A stretch of 64,000 nt of DNA from Microplitis mediator (lineage: Eukaryota > Arthropoda > Insecta > Hymenoptera > Braconidae). A program made the translations under genes and the position numbers. Below the pieces are notes generated by a model, which was not told the origin of the DNA, searched no databases, and saw only the letters and a program-made list of their open reading frames with translations. Below are positions 57,590 through 64,000 of this stretch, piece by piece (positions within the stretch are counted from its first letter, which is position 1; every line of letters starts with the position of its first letter). The DNA lies in contig NC_079978.1 of NCBI RefSeq assembly GCF_029852145.1, positions 4,216,001-4,280,000 on the forward strand. Direction: 5' to 3'.

Positions 57590-58010
57590 AATTGTTTAAA
57601 TTTATTTATAATTCTTTGTAATATTATGATTTGTTAACTTAAAATATTAATTTTAATTAACATTATATTTTTTTGATTGGCGTTGAGCTTATATTATTTA
57701 TTTGTTGTTTAAATTTATTTATAATTATCGTTTTTAAATTTGTTTATTATACTTTGTAATATTATAATTGGTTAACTTTAAAATATCAATTTTAGTTGAC
57801 ATTATGTTTTTGATTGGCGTTGAGCCTATATTATTTATTTATTGTTATAAGTTTTCTACTATTTTTGTTAGTCAATTAAATCCTAATTTGAATTTAAAAT
57901 AGGTGGCTAGCAGCCGACTCTATTTATAATATTAAAAAGTAAAAATTATTAAGATTGTATAAAAGAAAAATATTATTAGGTGGCTAGTCAGCCGACTCTT
58001 ATTTACAATA
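57590..58010. repeat. Short tandem duplications (137-bp and 77-bp periods)
   Basis: TTGATTGGCGTTGAGC recurs 137 bases apart (about 57674 and 57811) within longer diverged duplicates. AGGTGGCTAG followed by CAGCCGACTC recurs 77 bases apart (57901 and 57978). The sequence is AT-rich, intronic and non-coding. Confidence 0.65.
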
Positions 58011-58568
58011 TTCAAAAATTATATTTACTATCTTAAATTTTACATTACTCATAATTTTTTTTGTAAGAATTATTTATTAAATTTTTAATTATTCTTGTAG
58101 TTGAAGTTAATAAATTATTTATTTATTCGAATAATAGTATTACGTTTAGAAATTATTTATTTGATTATTAGTTATTCTTTTAATTGACGTTTAAATATTT
58201 TTTCATCTATTTTAAATTATTGAATTTTATTTAATGACTATTTCGTCATTAAAATTTAATTTTACCTATTTGTTTTGTGATGCCAAGATGTCTCGACAAA
58301 AGAACTCAAAGAGAAAGTGAGGGATTAAGATTATATTTATTTGTAACTAAAAATATATTCCAGGTTTAAAGTTTTTCTATTTTTGTTGTATTATTGCACC
58401 TTTGTACTCAGCAGTAAGTATTTTTTTGAAAAGATTGTAAATAAAGGGATTAAGAAAAATACCCAAATGAACAGATGTTTAGTGAAGAGATTATGACCGA
58501 TGCGTGGAGTGACAAACCTAGGTAGCAATTAAGAACCAATTTGTATGGGACTCAAGGAAGTAGTTCCT

Positions 58569-58570
<2 letters not shown>

Positions 58571-58632
<62 letters not shown>
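58571..58632. repeat. TA dinucleotide microsatellite
   Basis: An uninterrupted TA run of about 62 bases. Similar shorter runs end part of each 848-bp repeat downstream (about 60520, 61370 and 62215). Confidence 0.95.
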
Positions 58633-58637
<5 letters not shown>

Positions 58638-59840
58638 TTTAAATGGTGGATAAATGAAAAAAAAAAAATTACAAACAATTAAAAAAATTTTTTTAAGAAA
58701 AATTTTTTTTTTCTAGAATCATTATTTAACTAACACAACAAATTGATAAAAAAAAATTTCTCAAAAATATTCAATTTGTCTATTTGTTTATCAAAAATTT
58801 TTAAACAATTAATGTAAAAATTTTTTTAGTCAAGCTACTAAACGCCATATATGAATACCAAAACAACCAAAATTAAAGATTTAGGAAAATAAATTTTTTT
58901 ATAACGTTAGCCGGATATTTTCATTAGATTTTTGATAACTTAGAAAAATCATTATAAACAAATGAAAACTCTAATAAACTATTACAACGGAATCTTGTTT
59001 ATTATTTATATAACAAAAGCTCCCAAAAGAAAAGAAATTTATAGACACATTTTTTAAACGTTCATAAGAGATTTTATCAAATTCAAGTCTCCGAAAAATT
59101 TGTTAATTAACAATTATATAACTTGAACAAATTTAAGCTAAAAAATAAAAGGCCATTCGGCAGCCGAAATGGAAGTAGATTTCTCATTGTTTAATTTTTT
59201 TCACTGTTCAAATGAAAGCTAATGATAAAATGAAATTTTTTTCTACATTTTCTTAAAAATTCTCGAGATGATAAAACAAAAAAAATCAAAAAATTATAAG
59301 TATAATGCCAAAAATTGATGCTAACTAAATGAGCTTCAGAAGAATTTTTGATGATAATGCACTACATGTTTTGATTTAACGTTATTTAAAGATTCGTATG
59401 CATATATTCAAACTATCGGACCAATGGTATTCCGGACCCTATTCGAAAAATGATAGATTATGGTTTTAATGCTCGAGAATTCTACCATAAGGACAAAGGC
59501 GATAATTTGCTTTTAATAAAATCTACTAATAAAATATTATAAGATTAAAAATTGATTGTGATACATCAAAGTGTCATACTTGAAATTAGTACTAATATTT
59601 GAAATAAAAAGCCTATTAGAATATCAAACGACGAGTAGATATAGTGAATATTATCATCATAACTAATGTAAATCTTGTGATTGATATATCATATCATTTA
59701 TACACTGTCGATAGAACCAAATTGTATATACCCACTGAATTGAGATGTTTAGATTTTATAAGTGTCACACTGCGATAATATGAATTTAAGTAGTTCCATG
59801 AATGTACTAAGAAGTAGGAGAACTAATGCAATAGCAAAAT
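58633..59840. other. AT-rich intronic sequence with an old repeat copy
   Basis: No gene is seen. The part 59390-59530 (GGACCAATGGTATTCCGGAC, then AAGGACAAAGGCGATAATTTG, ending in AAATCTACTAA) is a diverged relative of the end of the 848-bp unit that follows, so an older copy probably preceded the recent triplication. Confidence 0.4.
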
Positions 59841-60516
59841 TTCATTGAATGAATGGTAAAATAAGTAATTTCAGTGGTCTAGGCATATATATAGGCATGA
59901 AAATTAAAGCTTATTTGAAGAGCTTTTAGATGAATTTTATAGAGAGTCGATAAGTTATAGCATTCAAAAAATATCTAAGAAAAAATAAGTAAAAATATGA
60001 ATTTTTGACATTTTGAAAATTTTGGAATGCTATAACTTCTAAACTAATTGACCGATCGAGCTCATTTTTCGAACTCGATCAAGGTAATCACCCAAAAAAT
60101 ACGTATACTTAGTTTTAAAGCGATCGGTTTAAAATTGTGGCAATAATCGAAGTGACAACCTGCATAAAATTAGTTTTTATAATATTTTGTAAATTTTCAA
60201 AATCATTTATCTATTAGAAAAAGTGAACAAATCAATAAGGTGCATAGTGAAAATTGAAGGCAATCGATCGAGCTTTCAGATAGGACAAACGAAAATAAGC
60301 TATCTCTTTCCGTTTAGAAGTTACATCCAGTTAAAGCGGCAAACAAATTTTTTTTTGAAAATTTTACAAAATTTCAATTAACCATAACTTCTAAACTTAT
60401 TGGCCGAATTGGCTCATCTTCGAACTCATCCAAGGTAATCGTCTATAGAATAAGTATACTGAGTTTCATTAAGATCGGTGTAGAATTGTGGACGCTATCG
60501 TTGGAGAACGGCGCGT

Positions 60517-60547
<31 letters not shown>

Positions 60548-61363
60548 AATACATATATAAACTTTTGAACCAAATGTATTTTCTGACTCAGTTCGTCGAG
60601 CTGAGTTGAGATATAGCAAAATTTTTCGAAAATTCCGTTATGAGGACAAATACAATAGTTAGATTTCTATGAAATCTACTAAAAAATTTCATTGAATGAA
60701 TGGTAAAATAAGTAATTTCAGTGGTCTAGGCATATATATAGGCATGAAAATTAAAGCTTATTTGAAGAGCTTTTAGATGAATTTTATAGAGAGTCGATAA
60801 GTTATAGCATTCAAAAAATATCTAAGAAAAAATAAGTAAAAATATGAATTTTTGACATTTTGAAAATTTTGGAATGCTATAACTTCTAAACTAATTGACC
60901 GATCGAGCTCATTTTTCGAACTCGATCAAGGTAATCACCCAAAAAATACGTATACTTAGTTTTAAAGCGATCGGTTTAAAATTGTGGCAATAATCGAAGT
61001 GACAACCTGCATAAAATTAGTTTTTATAATATTTTGTAAATTTTCAAAATCATTTATCTATTAGAAAAAGTGAACAAATCAATAAGGTGCATAGTGAAAA
61101 TTGAAGGCAATCGATCGAGCTTTCAGATAGGACAAACGAAAATAAGCTATCTCTTTCCGTTTAGAAGTTACATCCAGTTAAAGCGGCAAACAAATTTTTT
61201 TTTGAAAATTTTACAAAATTTCAATTAACCATAACTTCTAAACTTATTGGCCGAATTGGCTCATCTTCGAACTCATCCAAGGTAATCGTCTATAGAATAA
61301 GTATACTGAGTTTCATTAAGATCGGTGTAGAATTGTGGACGCTATCGTTGGAGAACGGCGCGT

Positions 61364-61400
<37 letters not shown>

Positions 61401-62212
61401 CATATATAAACTTTTGAACCAAATGTATTTTCTGACTCAGTTCGTCGAGCTGAGTTGAGATATAGCAAAATTTTTCGAAAATTCCGTTATGAGGACAAAT
61501 ACAATAGTTAGATTTCTATGAAATCTACTAAAAAATTTCATTGAATGAATGGTAAAATAAGTAATTTCAGTGGTCTAGGCATATATATAGGCATGAAAAT
61601 TAAAGCTTATTTGAAGAGCTTTTAGATGAATTTTATAGAGAGTCGATAAGTTATAGCATTCAAAAAATATCTAAGAAAAAATAAGTAAAAATATGAATTT
61701 TTGACATTTTGAAAATTTTGGAATGCTATAACTTCTAAACTAATTGACCGATCGAGCTCATTTTTCGAACTCGATCAAGGTAATCACCCAAAAAATACGT
61801 ATACTTAGTTTTAAAGCGATCGGTTTAAAATTGTGGCAATAATCGAAGTGACAACCTGCATAAAATTAGTTTTTATAATATTTTGTAAATTTTCAAAATC
61901 ATTTATCTATTAGAAAAAGTGAACAAATCAATAAGGTGCATAGTGAAAATTGAAGGCAATCGATCGAGCTTTCAGATAGGACAAACGAAAATAAGCTATC
62001 TCTTTCCGTTTAGAAGTTACATCCAGTTAAAGCGGCAAACAAATTTTTTTTTGAAAATTTTACAAAATTTCAATTAACCATAACTTCTAAACTTATTGGC
62101 CGAATTGGCTCATCTTCGAACTCATCCAAGGTAATCGTCTATAGAATAAGTATACTGAGTTTCATTAAGATCGGTGTAGAATTGTGGACGCTATCGTTGG
62201 AGAACGGCGCGT

Positions 62213-62243
<31 letters not shown>

Positions 62244-62378
62244 AATACATATATAAACTTTTGAACCAAATGTATTTTCTGACTCAGTTCGTCGAGCTGA
62301 GTTGAGATATAGCAAAATTTTTCGAAAATTCCGTTATGAGGACAAATACAATAGTTAGATTTCTATGAAATCTACTAA
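59841..62378. repeat. 848-bp unit in three near-identical tandem copies
   Basis: TTCATTGAATGAATGGTAAA begins copies at 59841, 60688 and 61537, giving periods of 847 and 849 bases. Differences seem limited to the length of the TA run near each unit's end, so the triplication is recent (or assembly-derived). Each unit holds two diverged halves: one with ACTAATTGACCGATCGAGCT and AAGGTAATCACCC, the other with ACTTATTGGCCGAATTGGCT and AAGGTAATCGTC. It is non-coding and lies inside intron 1 of the hunchback-like locus. Confidence 0.95.
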
Positions 62379-63382
62379 AAATCTCATTTTGAGGGGCTAT
62401 ATTCCTTCAAATGTCTAGATGACACTATAATTAATTCAGATTTTTAAATTAATATCAAAAGTTATAAAATAATTATTTTGTGTTGCATACTTTGCTTGGC
62501 GGCAACGCGTGGGCATCGAAACGGGCGCGCGGAGCCCAACTTTCAACGTTAAATGAAAATTATAAATAATGGAGCTACAACTCGGGGAGTCGAGACTTAT
62601 TTTACTAAAATTTTCTCCTCTTTTACGATCATTCTTCAAATTTCAGATATCTTTAATATTTTTGAAGATATAGCTACAAAACAGAGACTCCCTTGTTGTC
62701 TCTTTGTTTTATGTTTATAACAAATGAAATTTTTAATGGCTGATAAAATAAAAAAACCCATTTCTCAGAATTAAATTCTGAATCCAATGCACCAATCGCC
62801 ATATTTTTAAGAGAACTTTAACGATTTTTCGCAGAAAACTCACTTCTCGACTAAACTAGGTGAAAACATTTTTTTTTTGTATTTTATGTATAAAAGTATT
62901 TAAAAAACTTTTTTCAAAATCATAGTACATAGTCGTGTAAGAAATTTAATTTTCTACAAAAAAGTTTTTATGTGTTTTCTTCGTACAACTAACAGAAAAA
63001 AAGTTATTGAGCTTAAAACATTAGTGAATTTAAGAGAGTGTACCAGGTGATTTTCAAATGAACTGTTTTCACAGATAAAGACCCAAATTATTAAACAAAA
63101 TATGTCATTCGATGCGTAAATTTATTATTTATCGATTGGAATGTTTCTCGTTCGGATATTGCAGTTTATATCTGAGAATGGCTCATTTGAAATTTCCATT
63201 TGCCAATGTAAGTGCAAAAGGACAGTTCCGTTCGTTCACGTGTGTGTGAGAAAGAGAATAGATGGTATATTCTCTTAAAAGCTTAACGTATACACAGTTT
63301 TAAAAATAATTTCCGGATTTTTTTTCTCGTTAACGCGTGTCAGTCTATTACACAAATAAAAATATTTAAATAAAACAATTAC
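62379..63382. other. Remainder of intron 1 of the hunchback-like locus
   Basis: A patch at 62490-62545 (GGCGGCAACGCGTGGGCATC, GGGCGCGCGGAGCCC) is far less AT-rich than its surroundings and could be regulatory or part of another repeat. No coding exon is recognisable. Confidence 0.35.
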
Positions 63383-63435
63383 CTGCGATATTGCGACGAC
63401 AAAGAATAGATGTAGCACACGGTTGGAACATCCAT
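63383..63435 (-). pseudogene. Hunchback-like putative first coding exon
   Basis: ATG at 63435 opens MDVPTVCYIYSLSSQYR and ends in a GCAG|GTAATTG donor in phase 2, which fits exon 2. There is no independent support for this exon beyond the phase agreement and the good donor, and it may instead be an untranslated exon. Confidence 0.4.
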
Positions 63436-63538
63436 GATCACTAACTGAGAGACATTATTCAACACTGTGAGAAGAAAACGAGTATAAAACCGGAACAAAA
63501 CTCAAGTGAATTATTAAAGCTAAAACTTTTAAAGCTTA

Positions 63539-63575
63539 AGCTAGAGCTGCCGATGATGTGTCGGCAGCTCTAGCT
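63539..63575. promoter_or_regulatory. Perfect 15-bp GC-rich hairpin upstream of exon 1
   Basis: AGCTAGAGCTGCCGA (63539-63553) and TCGGCAGCTCTAGCT (63561-63575) are exact complements around the loop TGATGTG. The hairpin lies about 105 bases upstream of the putative start of the hunchback-like locus, so it could be in its 5' UTR or promoter. It is the most stable short stem I noticed in the window. Confidence 0.6.
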
Positions 63576-64000
63576 GAAACAAGAATGATTATCAGTAGAG
63601 TGGATTCGAAAGGTTTATAAGCTGAGGGATGTCGCCATACTACCACATGCATTGTAGCGAATACTCCCTCGCCATTGGTCAAAACTGTGGCACCTTGTAA
63701 GTTCTTCATCCCCTCTTACAATTTGTTTACTTTGAAACTATTGTACTTTATGTTCAAGTACTTCTACTATTGGGTAGTGGAGAAGGGAGGGGGCAAAGGA
63801 CGTCTTAAAATTTTCAAAACTCTAAAAAATTAGGGGACAACGTGGGCACCTCAAAATTTTCTATACATCAATAAATTCGAACGGACAAGCTTATCGAAAT
63901 TTCTTATGTAATGAAGGCTAAAATAGACCATCCAAACTGTTTATTAAATATAATTTATTAAGAAAGTCACACTGTTAAAAGTCGGAAGTGAATCCGGATG
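63576..64000. other. Right-edge flank, no gene seen
   Basis: This is likely the promoter-side flank of the hunchback-like locus. GGAGAAGGGAGGGGGCAAAGG at 63779-63799 recalls the GGGAGGGGCAAAAGG end of the element at 56.5 kb and may be a related repeat fragment. No coding feature is visible. Confidence 0.3.

Larger units (their letters stand above)
53281..63435 (-). pseudogene. Hunchback-like zinc-finger locus, probably a degenerate paralogue
   Basis: Exon 1 (63435-63383), exon 2 (56467-56368) and exon 3 (from 55327) have GT-AG borders and matching phases. The joined frame is MDVPTVCYIYSLSSQYRR, then an exon-2 segment ending SMLGQEFQ, then TAG (56385-56383), then TNNHN joined to NDFGLGPQNRPTSNPFGD of exon 3. 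Exon 3 then loses frame near 55130 and runs into four tandem copies of a Hunchback-type finger region, transcribed the same way. Hunchback is a C2H2 gap-gene transcription factor. The finger spacing and the GNPSEKIIDVGGKRRG tail resemble its central finger block. The stop in exon 2, the frame break and a stop in copy 4 argue for a decaying duplicate. Expression of the open copies, or read-through, cannot be excluded. The parental gene is not in the window. Confidence 0.6.

Noticed and set aside
57408..57599. 63-codon plus-strand frame (MSSLSKLMYLTSKKQ)
   Set aside because: Short, in repeat-rich intronic DNA, no family resemblance.

Overview
The window is a very AT-rich piece of an animal nuclear genome. 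Its genes have GT-AG introns, and their products match arthropod families: a Rod/KNTC1 kinetochore protein, a Mask/ANKHD1 ankyrin-KH protein, an ST7 homologue with the short amino terminus I associate with insects, and a hunchback-type zinc-finger locus. An insect is well supported. A hymenopteran, perhaps a braconid-like parasitoid wasp, is my inference from base composition and repeat style. I see no bacterial, viral or organellar genes.

Layout, left to right. The left edge holds the first two coding exons of SRRM1/SRm160 (minus strand, running off the window), then Clp1 (minus, 3 exons, complete). Clp1 is head-to-head with rod (plus, 4 exons, 2,056 codons). The stop codon of rod lies 46 bases from that of a convergent gene, an MTRES1/C6orf203 homologue (minus, 4 exons). 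About 16 kb are then taken by mask (minus, at least 15 exons, about 3,440 codons, many glutamine tracts). It is followed by the beta subunit of cytosolic phenylalanyl-tRNA synthetase (minus, 8 exons, 593 codons), the p24-delta/TMED10 homologue baiser (minus, 5 exons) and, after a gap with one unidentified 112-codon ORF, a single-exon ST7 gene (plus). These are housekeeping genes in RNA processing, translation, mitosis, mitochondrial expression and secretion. I see no operon-like link, but two tight arrangements stand out: the shared Clp1/rod promoter region and the overlapping rod/MTRES1 3' ends.

The right third (44-64 kb) is repeat-dominated. A 5.9-kb element (46160-52066) has about 518-bp terminal inverted repeats, an 8-bp target duplication and a core of about 47 copies of a 70-bp satellite with higher-order structure. 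Beyond it is a minus-strand hunchback-like locus: phase-compatible 5' exons interrupted by a TAG, then four tandem copies of the zinc-finger region, some broken. An 848-bp unit repeated three times lies in its large first intron.

Two related families of short inverted-repeat elements (here F1 and F2) are scattered through introns and spacers. At four loci two copies, sometimes one of each family, are joined by a single copy of a roughly 9-bp target-site sequence that also flanks the pair; a fifth, at 1.5-2.1 kb, is a longer array with less clear junctions. This pattern, the satellite-cored element and the zinc-finger array are the three observations most worth following up. All splice sites were deduced by eye from reading frame, GT-AG borders, phase agreement and remembered family sequences, not from transcript data or a search.
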